The notes: generated by a model not told the origin, from the letters alone. Positions 1 through 9,279 are shown, numbered from the stretch's first letter. The stretch is DNA of 42,651 nucleotides from Mycobacterium sp. (GCA_020438905.1 JAGQTQ010000116.1:2525-45175), one strand, 5' to 3'. Numbers and translations: made by a program.

Positions 1-1469
1 GGCTGGGGTACGGATTCCTGTTCGGCCTGGCGTTCTACCTGCCGCTGCTGCCGTGGGTCAGCGGACTCGTCGGGGCGATGCCCTGGATCCTGCTCGCGGC
101 GATGGAGGCGATGTTCCCCGCGCTGTTCGGCATGTTCGCGGTTCTGCTGGCCCGGCTGCCGGGCTGGCCGCTGTGGCTGGCGTTCCTATGGTCGATGCAG
201 GAATGGCTGAAGTCCAGTGTCCCGTTCGGCGGCTTTCCCTGGGGCGTCGCGGCGTTCGGTCAGACGAACGGACCGTTGCTGGCACTGGCTCAACTGGCCG
301 GCGCGCCGTTGGTGTCCTTCGCGGTGGCGCTGCTGGGCACCTCGATGTACGCCCTGGTCGCCGAGGTCGTCCGCGGCGTCCGGCGCGAGCATCCGCATCC
401 GGGTGTGGTGATGCTGTCCGGCGCCTGTATCAGCGCGGTGCTGATCGCGACCGCCGTGGCGGCCCCGGGGGTCCGCCGTGCGGCCAGCGCGGTCGGAGAC
501 GAACCGCGGGTCACGATCGCCGCGGTTCAGGGCAATGTGCCCAGGCTGGGACTGGACTTCAACAGCCAGCGCCGGGCAGTCCTGGACAACCACGTCCGCC
601 AGACGCTGAAACTCGCCGAGGACGTGCGAGCCGGCAAAGTCCCTGCCCCCCAGTTCGTGATCTGGCCGGAGAACTCCTCTGATATCGACCCGCTGGCCAA
701 CACCGACGCTGCGGCGCAGATCGACGTCGCGGCCCGCGCCATCGGAGTGCCGATCATGGTCGGCGCCGTCGTCGTCCGCCCGGAGGCCACGGCGCAGAAC
801 CCGGCCTCCTCCAATACCGTCATCGTCTGGGACCCGGCCCATGGCGCCGGTGAGCGCCACGACAAGCAGATCGTCCAGCCGTTCGGTGAGTACCTGCCCT
901 GGCGGGCCTTCTTCACCCGGCTGTCGTCTTATGCCGAGCGGGCGGGTCACTTCGTCCCCGGCAACGGCACCGGGGTGGTGCACCCGGCCGGGATACCCGT
1001 CGGGGTGGCCACCTGCTGGGAGGTCATCTTCGACCGGGCGCTGCGCCAGTCGGTCCGCAACGGCGCCCAGGTGCTGGCCGTTCCGACCAACAACGCCACC
1101 TTCGACGAGGCCATGAGCGAGCAGCAACTGGCATTCGCCCGGTTGCGCGCGGTGGAGCACGGCCGCTACCTGATCGTCGCGGGCACTACCGGAATCAGCG
1201 CGGCGATCGCCCCGGACGGCCGCGAGATGGTCCGCACCGCGTTCTTCACCCCGGCCTACCTCGATGTGGAGGTGCGGTTGAGGACCGCCGAGACACCGGC
1301 CACCCGGTGGGCCGCCACGCTCCAGTGGGTCCTGGTCGCGGTCGCACTCGCGGCGATCGGCGCGGCGATACTGCAGAATAGTGGATTCGTGCGGCCGCTG
1401 AGCAGTCGGCGCAGCACCCAGGACGATCCCGGTGTCCGGCAGGACGCCGCCCATGAAGGAGGCGCATGA
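1..1469 (+). CDS. lnt: Apolipoprotein N-acyltransferase, 5' end cut by window
   Basis: Transfers the third acyl chain from a phospholipid to the N-terminal cysteine of lipoproteins in the plasma membrane. The reading frame is open from base 3, so the first membrane segments lie outside the window. Visible are the remaining hydrophobic segments (codons up to about 500), then a nitrilase-fold domain with the family triad: Glu in WPENSSDI, Lys in [14 protein letters not shown] and Cys in TCWEVIFD. A last hydrophobic stretch ([16 protein letters not shown]) precedes the stop. The stop overlaps the ppm1 start (ATGA, 1466-1469), so the two are translationally coupled. In M. tuberculosis these two activities are fused in one protein (Ppm1, Rv2051c), whereas here they are separate, as in M. 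smegmatis. The family call is secure; only the N-terminus is missing. Confidence 0.93.
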   Translation, partial: LGYGFLFGLAFYLPLLPWVSGLVGAMPWILLAAMEAMFPALFGMFAVLLARLPGWPLWLAFLWSMQEWLKSSVPFGGFPWGVAAFGQTNGPLLALAQLAGAPLVSFAVALLGTSMYALVAEVVRGVRREHPHPGVVMLSGACISAVLIATAVAAPGVRRAASAVGDEPRVTIAAVQGNVPRLGLDFNSQRRAVLDNHVRQTLKLAEDVRAGKVPAPQFVIWPENSSDIDPLANTDAAAQIDVAARAIGVPIMVGAVVVRPEATAQNPASSNTVIVWDPAHGAGERHDKQIVQPFGEYLPWRAFFTRLSSYAERAGHFVPGNGTGVVHPAGIPVGVATCWEVIFDRALRQSVRNGAQVLAVPTNNATFDEAMSEQQLAFARLRAVEHGRYLIVAGTTGISAAIAPDGREMVRTAFFTPAYLDVEVRLRTAETPATRWAATLQWVLVAVALAAIGAAILQNSGFVRPLSSRRSTQDDPGVRQDAAHEGGA

Positions 1470-2353
1470 GCACCCCTGGAGGCAGGCCGGGAAAGGCCCC
1501 GCGCAAGAAGACACCGGCGAAGAAGACACCGGCGAAGAAGACACCGGCGAAGAGGGTGCCGGCGAAGAGGGTGCCGGCGACAGCGGCCTCCGCCGCGCAG
1601 CCGGCGGCCGAGACGGTCCCCAGCCGGCGAACCCTGGTGATCATCCCGACCTACAACGAGTCCGAGAACCTTCCGCTGATCCTCGGGCGGGTGCGCAAGG
1701 CCCGCCCCGACGTCCACATCCTCGTCGTCGACGACGGCAGCCCGGACGGCACCGGCCGGCTCGCCGACGAGGCGGCGGCGGCGAACCCCGACCGCGTCCA
1801 CGTCATGCACCGCACCGCCAAGGACGGTCTCGGCGCGGCATATCTGGCGGCGTTCGCCTGGGGCCTCGAGCGTGGCTACGGCGTGCTGGTGGAGATGGAC
1901 GCCGACGGCAGCCACGCACCCGAACAGCTCTACCGTCTGCTCGACGCCATCGACAACGGCGCCGACCTCGCGATCGGCTCCCGGTACGTCGACGGTGGCA
2001 CGGTGCGCAACTGGCCATGGCGGCGGCTGGTGCTGTCCAAGACCGCCAACACCTACGCCCGGGTGCTGCTGGGTGTCGGGATCCACGACATCACCGCGGG
2101 CTACCGCGCCTACCGCCGTGAGGTGCTGGAGAAGTTCGACCTCTCGACGGTCGACTCCAAGGGCTACTGCTTCCAGATAGACCTGACCTGGCGGGCCATC
2201 AACGACGGTTTCAAGGTCGTCGAAGTGCCGATCACCTTCACCGAACGTGAACTAGGCGTGTCGAAGATGAGCGGATCCAACATCCGCGAGGCGATGGCCA
2301 AAGTCGCCCGGTGGGGGATCAGCGGGCGGCTCAACCGCCCGCGCCGCGGCTAG
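1466..2353 (+). CDS. ppm1: Polyprenol-phosphate-mannose synthase (GT2)
   Basis: Moves mannose from GDP-mannose to polyprenyl phosphate on the cytoplasmic face, making the mannose donor for lipomannan, lipoarabinomannan and glycoproteins. The 295-residue protein has a GT2 fold beginning at [14 protein letters not shown], with [10 protein letters not shown] and [10 protein letters not shown] as nucleotide and metal sites. The first ~50 residues are a basic Lys/Pro/Ala extension made of five 5-residue repeats (KKTPA three times, then KRVPA twice), unlike the catalytic domain and reminiscent of histone-H1-like tails. The ATG overlaps the lnt stop by four bases, and an AGGAGG-like sequence lies just upstream (about 1457-1462). 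The lnt-ppm1 coupling suggests the two membrane enzymes are made together and may form a complex, as known for the mycobacterial pair. Confidence 0.93.
   Translation: MSTPGGRPGKAPRKKTPAKKTPAKKTPAKRVPAKRVPATAASAAQPAAETVPSRRTLVIIPTYNESENLPLILGRVRKARPDVHILVVDDGSPDGTGRLADEAAAANPDRVHVMHRTAKDGLGAAYLAAFAWGLERGYGVLVEMDADGSHAPEQLYRLLDAIDNGADLAIGSRYVDGGTVRNWPWRRLVLSKTANTYARVLLGVGIHDITAGYRAYRREVLEKFDLSTVDSKGYCFQIDLTWRAINDGFKVVEVPITFTERELGVSKMSGSNIREAMAKVARWGISGRLNRPRRG
1505..1579 (+). repeat. 15-bp tandem repeat (5 units) in ppm1 N-terminus
   Basis: Three perfect copies of AAGAAGACACCGGCG (1505-1549) are followed by two copies of AAGAGGGTGCCGGCG (1550-1579). Each unit is five codons, so copy number changes would keep the frame and only lengthen or shorten the basic tail. 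Confidence 0.95.
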
Positions 2354-2365
2354 GAGCGTGGGTCG

Positions 2366-2392
2366 GTCACGGTCACACTAGTCACGGTCACA

Positions 2393-2395
<3 letters not shown>
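2366..2395. repeat. Perfect 15-bp direct duplication at a stop codon
   Basis: GTCACGGTCACACTA occurs twice in a row (2366-2380 and 2381-2395). The second copy contains the TAG stop (minus strand, 2393-2395) of the Cys-repeat secreted protein, so the first copy holds a spare stop codon in the same frame. Confidence 0.9.
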
Positions 2396-3004
<609 letters not shown>

Positions 3005-3119
3005 CGTTGAGACCCCCCGCCCGCCTGCGAATCGATGGCCTCCGAAATTACGCCGTAACCCTGCTGGCCGGGGGGTTTTGGTGATCAGTACCGATTCGGG
3101 ACGTTACCGACCCACGCTG

Positions 3120-3458
3120 CTAGCTGCCGCGGCGCTTGCTCTTGATCAGATCGAGGCGCTCCTTGAGCAGCTCGTCGAGTTCCTCGATCGAGCGGCGCTC
3201 CAGAAGCATGTCCCAATGCGTCCTGGGCGGCTTGACCTTCTTCGGCTCCGGAAGCTCACCCTCGAGGAGGGTGCCCTCCAGCCCATTGCGGCACAGCCAG
3301 GTGCCCGGAATCTCGGCGTCATCGGCGAACGGGACCTCGAACTCCTCACCGTTCTCGGTGCGATACCGCGCGACCTGCCGGGGGGCGAGGTCGTGGTTGC
3401 GGTCGGTCTCGTAGCTCACGGCGCCGAGACGGCTGCCCCTCAACACACGATCAGCCAT
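3120..3458 (-). CDS. rbpA: RNA polymerase-binding protein RbpA
   Basis: Actinobacterial transcription activator that binds RNA polymerase and group 1/2 sigma factors and stabilises the open complex; linked to rifampicin tolerance. The 112-residue product beginning MADRVLRGSRLGAVSYETDR is very close to M. tuberculosis Rv2050 as I remember it. It has the core domain (ARYRTENGEEFEVPFADDAEIPGTW), the basic linker (PKKVKPPRTHWD) and the C-terminal sigma-interaction domain (MLLERRSIEELDELLKERL). The frame is open further upstream, but this start is set by homology and by AAGGAGA (3466-3472, minus) seven bases before the ATG. It is divergent from the zinc-ribbon gene at 3572, with a TATCAT -10-like hexamer at 3529-3534 on the minus strand. 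Confidence 0.97.
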   Translation of the reverse strand: MADRVLRGSRLGAVSYETDRNHDLAPRQVARYRTENGEEFEVPFADDAEIPGTWLCRNGLEGTLLEGELPEPKKVKPPRTHWDMLLERRSIEELDELLKERLDLIKSKRRGS

Positions 3459-3528
3459 GCTGAAATCTCCTTGCTGTCCAGTCAGGGAACGCGCAACCAG
3501 GGCGGCGCGGTTCCCGACCCGGCTTCCC

Positions 3529-3534
3529 ATGATA
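3529..3534 (-). promoter_or_regulatory. Candidate -10 element for rbpA
   Basis: TATCAT on the minus strand fits the mycobacterial SigA TANNNT hexamer and would give an untranslated leader of roughly 65 bases before rbpA. Nothing convincing was seen for the -35 position. Confidence 0.35.
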
Positions 3535-3558
3535 CCGGGAACGCCGGACCCGCCGGTC

Positions 3559-3564
3559 TACGCT
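3559..3564 (+). promoter_or_regulatory. -10 hexamer for a leaderless start at 3572
   Basis: TACGCT followed by seven bases and then the ATG. This geometry places the transcription start at or next to the start codon, the common mycobacterial leaderless arrangement; there is no Shine-Dalgarno sequence before this gene. Confidence 0.55.
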
Positions 3565-3571
3565 CGAAGCC

Positions 3572-3901
3572 ATGACCCGTCGCTCTCGGCCCCAGCCGTG
3601 CCGGTGGTGCGGCCGCGAGGTCGCGGACGCGGGGATGGGCCGGCGTCGTCAATACTGCCGCCAATCCTGCCGGCAGCGGGCCTACGAGCAGCGTGCCCTG
3701 GTCAAGGGAACCGCGCTGCCGGCCGATGCGGTGGTGTTGTCCGCCGAGGAGGCCGCGGACCTCTCCGACCGGCTGTATCAGGTGCGCTGCGCCGCCGAGG
3801 ACGTGGCCACGGCGGTACGGGAGGGTGCCGACACCGGGGAACTCGCCCAGATGTGCGAGGAGTTGATGCGGGCGGCCAAGGCCGCCGAAGGGTGGCGGTG
3901 A
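3572..3901 (+). CDS. Small zinc-ribbon protein, Rv2049c-like position
   Basis: A 109-residue protein of unknown function. Residues ~10-45 contain CRWCGRE followed by RRRQYCRQSCRQRAYEQR, a Cys4 zinc-binding arrangement seen in many small actinobacterial proteins (the RxYCSxxCRxRAxRxR pattern). The rest is acidic and helical. Its place, divergent from rbpA, matches that of Rv2049c in M. tuberculosis, so orthology is possible, though I infer this from position only. Its stop overlaps the GTG start of recQ (GTGA, 3898-3901), so the two are co-translated, and a nucleic-acid-binding role beside the helicase is a reasonable guess. Confidence 0.85.
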   Translation: MTRRSRPQPCRWCGREVADAGMGRRRQYCRQSCRQRAYEQRALVKGTALPADAVVLSAEEAADLSDRLYQVRCAAEDVATAVREGADTGELAQMCEELMRAAKAAEGWR

Positions 3902-5520
3902 GCCGCCGCGACGATCTGGAACGGGTCGCCCGGGAGGTCTTCGGCTGGCAGCGGCTCCGGCCGGCCCAGCTGCAGGCCATGGAGGCCGTTCTGGCCGGCC
4001 GCGACGTGCTGGCCGTCATGGCCACCGGATCCGGCAAGTCGGCCATCTACCAGGTCCCGGGTGTGTTGCTCGACGGCGTCACGCTGGTGGTCTCCCCGCT
4101 GATCGCGTTGCAGCGCGACCAGATCACCGGGCTGGCCGCCACCAAGGCTCCGGACGCGGTGGCGATCAACTCGCTGCTGGCCTCCGATGAGAACGACCGG
4201 GTCCGCGAAGCGGTGCGCCGGCGAGCCGCCGAGTACGTTTTCCTGGCCCCCGAGCAACTGGCCAACGACGACGTCGTCGCCGATCTCATCGGAGGCGGGA
4301 TCTCGCTCGTCGTGATCGACGAGGCGCACTGCGTCTCGGCGTGGGGGCATGACTTCCGGCCCGACTACCTGCGCATCGCCGACACCATCGAGCGTCTCGG
4401 GGACCCCACCGTGGTCGCGCTGACCGCGACCGCCTCGCCGGTCGTGCGCCGGGAGATCGTTGAGCATCTGCGGCTACGCGATCCGCTGGTCATCGCCAGC
4501 GGGTTCGACCGCCCCAACATCCGGCTGGAGGTGTTCCGCCACGTCGAGGACGACGAGAAGCGGGATGCCGTGCTGGGCGCGGCTCTGACCGCCGCGCGGC
4601 CCACGCTGGTTTACGCGGCCACCCGCGCCGATGCCGAAACCTATGCCGACAGCCTGGCCCACAGCGGCATCCGGGCCGCGGCCTACCACGCCGGCCTGTC
4701 CCGGGCCGAGCGCGACGGGGTACACGCCCGGTTCCGTTCCGATGAGCTCGACGTGGTCGCCGCGACGTCGGCCTTCGGAATGGGCATCGACAAGGCCGAC
4801 GTGCGGGCCGTCCTACACGCCTCGGTTCCCGAATCGCTGGACAACTACTACCAGCAGATCGGTCGTGCCGGCCGGGACGGAAAACCGGCGCTGGCGCAGC
4901 TGTTCTACCGATCCGAAGACCTTGGGCTGGCCCAGTTCTTCACCGGTCGCCGGCCGGACGCCTCGCTACCGGTCACCGTCTACCAGTCGTTGTTGTCGGC
5001 GGCCGGGCCCTTGCCGGCCAAGGAACTGCGGACCGCGCTGGGCGCCGGTGCCCGCAGCCTGACCGGGGCGCTGAACCTGCTCGAGGAGGCGGGCCTGATC
5101 CGTTCCGGATCCGGTGGCTTCGAGGTGGCCCAGCGGGTGGGGCCGCAGGAGGCGGCCGAACGCGCCGAGGCGGAGGTGGAGCGGGCCGAGCGGATCGACC
5201 AGAGCCGGGTACAGATGATGCGCGGCTATGCCGAGACCCTGGACTGCCGAAGGCTTTTCCTACTGGGCTACTTCGGTGAGACGCTGGCCGCCCCGTGCGG
5301 CAACTGCGATCGATGCACCGCCAACGCCGGCGCCGACGAGCGACAAGAGTCGGTGGCGGGGGATTGGGTCGTGCAGACCCCGGTTGTCCACCGCAGCTGG
5401 GGTCCAGGGGTGGTGATGAGCGTCGAGGACGACCGCATCACCGTGTTGTTCGACGACTACGGGTACCGCACGCTGGCCCTGGATGCGATCGCCGAGTCGG
5501 GTCTGCTGCGCCGGCGGTGA
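3898..5520 (+). CDS. recQ: RecQ-family ATP-dependent DNA helicase
   Basis: 3'-5' DNA helicase of recombination and repair. The 540-residue protein has the SF2 motifs in order: Walker A MATGSGKS (Lys47), DEAH at residues 141-144 (VVIDEAHCVSAWGHDFRPDYLRI, typical RecQ), ALTATA, and YYQQIGRAGRDG. A zinc-binding end with CGNCDRC follows, preceded by the Cys of ETLDCRRLFLLGYFGE. The last ~55 residues (WGPGVVMSVEDDRITVLFDDYGYRTLA) are a small SH3-like or PcrA/UvrD-tail-like beta domain in place of an HRDC domain. The open frame extends far upstream, but the GTG at 3898, overlapping the preceding stop, is the natural start. M. tuberculosis has no classical RecQ, and the locus appears to occupy the place of pks12/Rv2047c. 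Confidence 0.92.
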   Translation: MSRRDDLERVAREVFGWQRLRPAQLQAMEAVLAGRDVLAVMATGSGKSAIYQVPGVLLDGVTLVVSPLIALQRDQITGLAATKAPDAVAINSLLASDENDRVREAVRRRAAEYVFLAPEQLANDDVVADLIGGGISLVVIDEAHCVSAWGHDFRPDYLRIADTIERLGDPTVVALTATASPVVRREIVEHLRLRDPLVIASGFDRPNIRLEVFRHVEDDEKRDAVLGAALTAARPTLVYAATRADAETYADSLAHSGIRAAAYHAGLSRAERDGVHARFRSDELDVVAATSAFGMGIDKADVRAVLHASVPESLDNYYQQIGRAGRDGKPALAQLFYRSEDLGLAQFFTGRRPDASLPVTVYQSLLSAAGPLPAKELRTALGAGARSLTGALNLLEEAGLIRSGSGGFEVAQRVGPQEAAERAEAEVERAERIDQSRVQMMRGYAETLDCRRLFLLGYFGETLAAPCGNCDRCTANAGADERQESVAGDWVVQTPVVHRSWGPGVVMSVEDDRITVLFDDYGYRTLALDAIAESGLLRRR

Positions 5521-5532
5521 CCCGCCACGGGT

Positions 5533-6240
5533 TCAGCAGAGGTACTGCACTCCGATTCCCGCGGGCGGCCGGGCTTCCTTCGTGCAACCGTAGGCGTCGA
5601 TACCGTCGTCGCTGTAGCGAACACCGGTCTGGCGGGCGAAGTTGACGCACACCAGCGCGGTGGCGTCGGTCCGGCAGCGGAAATCGCCGAACGACAGCGA
5701 ACCGCCCTGCGGCAGCGGCGGCCCCTGGCCCAGTCCGAACCGGCCGGGGTCGCCGTGTGAGGAGCCGATTTCGACGCTGGTGCCGTCGAAGTCCACCCAG
5801 CCGCCCTTCCAGACGCCGTAGACATCCGGCGGCGGTGGCGGCGGATCGGCGAGGTCCACCAGGCAGGCCAGGTCCGCCGAGCCGTGCCTGGTGTCGGTCA
5901 TGCAACTCGTTCCCGACGGTGTGGTGAAGGCTACGTCTCCCCCCAGAGTGGTGGTGGTGGCGCCGCGAAGTGCGACGCCGTAGTCGGCGCCGTCGACCGG
6001 GGGTGCGGACTCGACCCAGGCGATCGCCTCGGCGACCGGCGCTGAGCCGTCCGGGGCGGCCGTCGAGGTGACCGACGAACGAGTGCTCGGCGATGTGCCG
6101 GTGGCCCCGCCCGGCGGCGCGGTCTCGGCGGTGCGCGACGGGGTGATCGGTGTAAGCCGGGCCGGACTCGACCCCTCGCCCTGCTGGTTGGAGCATCCCG
6201 CCAGCAGTGCCGACGCGGCGAGAACTACGGCGATCCGCAT
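5533..6240 (-). CDS. lppI: Lipoprotein LppI-like
   Basis: Exported lipoprotein of unknown function, 235 residues. The signal peptide ends in the lipobox LLAGC (Cys16), followed by a Ser/Thr/Pro-rich linker to about residue 70 and a folded part with conserved-looking cysteines (SCMTDT, LACLVD, FRCRT, LVCVNF, YGCTK, QYLC-end). The product ends directly on a cysteine, so a C-terminal disulfide is likely. Its position divergent from lipT matches Rv2046 (lppI), and size and lipobox agree; assignment rests mostly on synteny. A minus-strand TAGCCT (6247-6252) six bases before the ATG suggests a leaderless transcript. Confidence 0.8.
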   Translation of the reverse strand: MRIAVVLAASALLAGCSNQQGEGSSPARLTPITPSRTAETAPPGGATGTSPSTRSSVTSTAAPDGSAPVAEAIAWVESAPPVDGADYGVALRGATTTTLGGDVAFTTPSGTSCMTDTRHGSADLACLVDLADPPPPPPDVYGVWKGGWVDFDGTSVEIGSSHGDPGRFGLGQGPPLPQGGSLSFGDFRCRTDATALVCVNFARQTGVRYSDDGIDAYGCTKEARPPAGIGVQYLC

Positions 6241-6246
6241 CCCGCA

Positions 6247-6252
6247 AGGCTA
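6247..6252 (-). promoter_or_regulatory. -10 hexamer for leaderless lppI
   Basis: TAGCCT on the minus strand, six bases before the lppI ATG. It fits TANNNT with leaderless spacing, and no Shine-Dalgarno sequence is visible. Confidence 0.5.
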
Positions 6253-6303
6253 ACCGCCCCGCGGTCGTGGCCCGCCAGGCGTGTCGGCACCACGATCGTT
6301 CGC

Positions 6304-6309
6304 TAACGT
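6304..6309 (+). promoter_or_regulatory. -10 hexamer for leaderless lipT
   Basis: TAACGT followed by seven bases and the ATG at 6317. It decides the start in favour of 6317 over the in-frame GTG at 6281, because the hexamer lies inside the longer version. Confidence 0.5.
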
Positions 6310-6316
6310 CGGAGTA

Positions 6317-7837
6317 ATGCACGAGCACACCGTCCGGGTCACCACCGACAGCGGGGTGGTGGAGGGCTTCACCCGCAACGGGGTGAACCGCTGGCGTTCC
6401 ATCCCGTACGCGGCCCCGCCGGTGGGACGGCTGCGATTCCGCGCGCCGGCGCCCCCGCAGCCGTGGTCCGGGGTGCGCCCGGCGCACGGCTTCGGCAACT
6501 GCGCTCCCCAGCAACGGCGCTACACCATGACCGGTCTGGGCAGGTATCAGCCGATGAGCGAGGACTGTCTGACTCTCAACGTCGTCACCCCCCGATGGCC
6601 GGGCCGCGCACCCGAGCACGATCCGCTGCCGGTGATGTTCTTCATCCACGGCGGCGGGTACATCCTGGGCAGTTCGGCGACACCGATCTACGACGGCGCG
6701 GCCCTGGCCCGGCGCGGCTGCGTGTACGTGTCGGTGAACTACCGGCTCGGCGCGCTGGGGTGCGTGGATTTCTCCTCGCTGTCGACCGCCGAGACCCCGA
6801 TCGAGGGCAACCTGTTCCTACGCGACATCGTCATGGCCCTGGGCTGGGTTCGGGACAATATCGCGGCGTTCGGTGGCGATCCGCACAACGTGACGATCTT
6901 CGGGGAGAGCGCCGGCGCCCACTCCGTGGCGACCTTGCTGGCGGTTCCGGAGGCCGAGGGTCTCTTCCACCGGGCGATCTCGCAGAGTCCGGCCTCCGGC
7001 ATGGTCAGCGACCAACGGGTGGCCGCGGAGGTGGCCGAACGCTTCGTCGACGTGCTGAACCTGGATCGGCGTAACCCGGCGCAGGCGTTGATGCAGGTCA
7101 AGTCCGCGGATCTGGTCAACGCCACCGACCATGTGATGCGGCACAGCCTGAAGAACATGCTCGGTGCGTCGGCGGTCGGACCCACCTGCGGTGACGACTA
7201 TCTTCCGCTGGAGCCGTTCGAGGCGATGCGCAAGGGGATGGCACACAAGGTTCCGCTGATCGTGGGAACCAACGCCGAAGAAGGCCGGTTGTTCACCCGG
7301 TTCCTGAAACTGCTGCCCACCACCGAGCACGCCATCGAGCGAGTGCTCTCCCACACCCCGGCCGAGGTCCGCGAACGTATCCTCGCCGCCTACCCGCACT
7401 ACCCGCACCCCAAGGCCTGCGTGGAGTTCGGCGGCGACATGATCTTCTCGACGGCGGCCTGGCAGATCGCCGAGGCGCACGCCAAACTGGCGCCGACTTA
7501 CGTCTACCGCTACGACTACGCGCCGCGCACTCTGCACTGGTCGGGTCTGGGCGCCACCCACGCCACCGAACTGCTCGCCGTGTTCGGCATCTACCGGTCC
7601 CGGGTCGGCGCGGTGCTGACCGCTGGGGTGGACCAGCGCACCGCCGTCAAGGTCAGCCACCTGGTCCAGACCCGGTGGAACGCGTTCGCCCACAACGGCG
7701 TTCCCGGCGAGGACTGGCCGGCCTACAACCGGGTGCAGCGTCCGGTGCTGGTCTTCGACCGGCACACCCACGTCGAGTACGACCCGCACCCGCACCGCCG
7801 CGAGGCCTGGGCCGGGTTCACCCTGGCACGTGGGTAG
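6317..7837 (+). CDS. lipT: Type B carboxylesterase LipT
   Basis: Alpha/beta hydrolase that cleaves carboxyl esters. The 506-residue protein is the usual size of the family. The oxyanion hole HGGGY lies at about residue 110, the nucleophile is Ser198 in GESAG, the acid is Glu in GTNAEEGRLF, and the His is probably in the TGLGATHATELLAVFG segment. No signal peptide is visible, so it is probably cytoplasmic. Position next to a divergent lppI matches Rv2045c (lipT). An in-frame GTG at 6281 would add 12 residues, but the start at 6317 has leaderless promoter geometry. Confidence 0.92.
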   Translation: MHEHTVRVTTDSGVVEGFTRNGVNRWRSIPYAAPPVGRLRFRAPAPPQPWSGVRPAHGFGNCAPQQRRYTMTGLGRYQPMSEDCLTLNVVTPRWPGRAPEHDPLPVMFFIHGGGYILGSSATPIYDGAALARRGCVYVSVNYRLGALGCVDFSSLSTAETPIEGNLFLRDIVMALGWVRDNIAAFGGDPHNVTIFGESAGAHSVATLLAVPEAEGLFHRAISQSPASGMVSDQRVAAEVAERFVDVLNLDRRNPAQALMQVKSADLVNATDHVMRHSLKNMLGASAVGPTCGDDYLPLEPFEAMRKGMAHKVPLIVGTNAEEGRLFTRFLKLLPTTEHAIERVLSHTPAEVRERILAAYPHYPHPKACVEFGGDMIFSTAAWQIAEAHAKLAPTYVYRYDYAPRTLHWSGLGATHATELLAVFGIYRSRVGAVLTAGVDQRTAVKVSHLVQTRWNAFAHNGVPGEDWPAYNRVQRPVLVFDRHTHVEYDPHPHRREAWAGFTLARG

Positions 7838-7862
7838 TGTTTTTTCGGTCGGGCTGCCCGAT

Positions 7863-9128
7863 CTATGCCGGCTGTGATGGGTTTCCGGTGACCGGTTCCG
7901 CTGGGCGGCGGGCGAATTGGGGTGCCCGTTCCGGCCGAATACCGACGCCGACGAGGTGGGCCTGTATCCCGGACGCGGCCGGGAAAAGGCCCCATAGGGC
8001 TGCCGCGCCGCGTCCCACCACAGCGGGGATTTTTGGTAACGGCTTGCCGGAAAGCACTCGGGCGAACCCGCGGTGCATGAACCGTTGCGCATTCTGAGTC
8101 AGGACCGCCGGTAGGCGCCTGCGGCGCTGTACCGCGGCCAGATCCGCTTCGCTGACTCGGTGCTGCTTTAGTGGCTCGGCCAGAATGCCGGCGGTAGCGA
8201 CGGCGTCGGCGATGGCAAGGTTGACGCCCACCCCGCCGACCGGCGACATGGCGTGGGCGGCGTCACCGATGCACAGCAGTCCGGGTTTGTACCAGCGCCG
8301 GAGCCGGTTGACCTTGGCGTCGAGGATCCGGACGTCGTCCCAGGACTTCACCGAGTCGGCCGCGGCTTCGGGCACCAGAGCGGCGATCTGGGCTCGGAAC
8401 GCGTCGAGGCCTCGCGCGTGCAGTTGTGCCTCGCTGCCCTTCGGTAGGAACGCACCGGTCTGGAAGTAGCCCTCCCGAGGGATCAGAACGAGCAGGAGCT
8501 TGTCGGAGATGCGCGGTCCGAGTTCGTACTTGATCGCCGATGTGGCATCGAGGCGAAACCAGGCCACGTCGAAGGGCACCGGAATCTCCTGCGGGACCAT
8601 CCCGGCCTCGGTGCGGACCGTCGAGGTGCGTCCGTCGCAGGCCACGGTCAACTCGGCGCGCAGTTCCCCGGGGCCGTCCGGGCTCTGATAACGCACCCCG
8701 GTGACCCTGTCGCCGTCGCGCAGCAGCCCGGTGACTTCGGTCTGCATCCGCAGGGTGAAGGTGGGTTCGGCCTTGGCGGCCTCGGCGAGCAGGTTGAGCA
8801 GATCCCATTGCGGCACCAGGGCCAGGACCGGGTGCGGTTCGCGCAGACGGCTGAAGTCGGCGACGACGATCGTGCGTCCGCCGACCTTGATGTCGAATGA
8901 CTTGACCTCGCTGTGCGGCATCGCCGCGAACTTCGGGTAAAGCCCGAGGTCATCGAGCAGGGTCAGGGTCACCGGGTGCACGGTGTCCCCGCGGAAATCG
9001 CGGAAGAAGTCGGCGTGCTTCTCGAATACGGTGACCTCGACCCCGGCGCGGGCCAGCAGCAGGCCCAGGACCATTCCTGCGGGACCGCCGCCAACCACTG
9101 CGCAGGTCGTCGAATCGGACTCGGTCAT
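7863..9128 (-). CDS. FAD-dependent aromatic-ring-type monooxygenase
   Basis: Class A flavoprotein hydroxylase (PheA/TfdB/UbiH group), 421 residues, expected to insert oxygen using FAD and NAD(P)H in the cytoplasm; the substrate is unknown. The dinucleotide fold is VVGGGPAGMVLGLLLARAG near residue 12, the mid-domain DG motif is CDGRTSTVR, and the second FAD motif is GDAAHAMSPVGGVGVNLAIADA. RGDTVHP after the first strand is also typical. The start ATG has a GGAGGCAACG-type ribosome site just upstream. Upstream, at 9195-9214, lies a 20-bp motif shared with the promoter of the disrupted hydrolase at 13099, so both are probably controlled by the TetR-type protein at 13232. Before the insertions the hydrolase gene ended about 210 bases upstream on the same strand. 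Confidence 0.9.
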   Translation of the reverse strand: MTESDSTTCAVVGGGPAGMVLGLLLARAGVEVTVFEKHADFFRDFRGDTVHPVTLTLLDDLGLYPKFAAMPHSEVKSFDIKVGGRTIVVADFSRLREPHPVLALVPQWDLLNLLAEAAKAEPTFTLRMQTEVTGLLRDGDRVTGVRYQSPDGPGELRAELTVACDGRTSTVRTEAGMVPQEIPVPFDVAWFRLDATSAIKYELGPRISDKLLLVLIPREGYFQTGAFLPKGSEAQLHARGLDAFRAQIAALVPEAAADSVKSWDDVRILDAKVNRLRRWYKPGLLCIGDAAHAMSPVGGVGVNLAIADAVATAGILAEPLKQHRVSEADLAAVQRRRRLPAVLTQNAQRFMHRGFARVLSGKPLPKIPAVVGRGAAALWGLFPAASGIQAHLVGVGIRPERAPQFARRPAEPVTGNPSQPA

Positions 9129-9194
9129 CGTTGCCTCCTGTGAACGGAACCGGGAAGTCCCTCGGCGTTGCGGATTAGGCCGATCGCCCGAAAT

Positions 9195-9214
9195 GATGAA
9201 ACGTCATTGCATAC
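9195..9214. promoter_or_regulatory. Candidate operator upstream of the FAD monooxygenase
   Basis: GATGAAACGTCATTGCATAC, 66 bases before the monooxygenase ATG. It matches 18 of 20 bases of 13165-13184, located 65 bases before the hydrolase ATG. The core ATGA-N4-TCAT is an imperfect dyad, as expected for a TetR-type dimer site. Confidence 0.6.
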
Positions 9215-9243
9215 CTAGTAATAGACAGTAGCGGATGGGCGGC

Positions 9244-9279
9244 TAATGGTTGAGGAGATAGCGCTAGTTCAACAGCCAT
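9244..9279. other. Imperfect inverted repeat between hydrolase tail and monooxygenase
   Basis: AATGG..TTGA at one side pairs with TCAA..CCATT at the other, with a three-base bulge and an AGCGCT palindrome in the loop. It could be a terminator-like stem after the original hydrolase or a regulatory structure before the monooxygenase. There is no T-run. Confidence 0.3.

Noticed and set aside
186..1544. Minus-strand open frame of 452 codons opposite lnt.
   Set aside because: Shadow of the lnt gene; no recognisable domain and biased composition.
3459..3530. SigH/SigR-type promoter (GGAAC-N19-GTT) before rbpA.
   Set aside because: Pieces exist but they are common in such GC-rich DNA; no more support than for the TATCAT hexamer.
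3457..3897. Upstream extension of recQ.
   Set aside because: Covers the promoter of the zinc-ribbon gene and that gene itself in another frame; RecQ similarity begins after GTG 3898.
7838..7862. T-run and small stem between lipT and the monooxygenase as a terminator.
   Set aside because: The T-run precedes the stem on the plus strand and is A-rich after it on the minus strand, so it fits neither gene.
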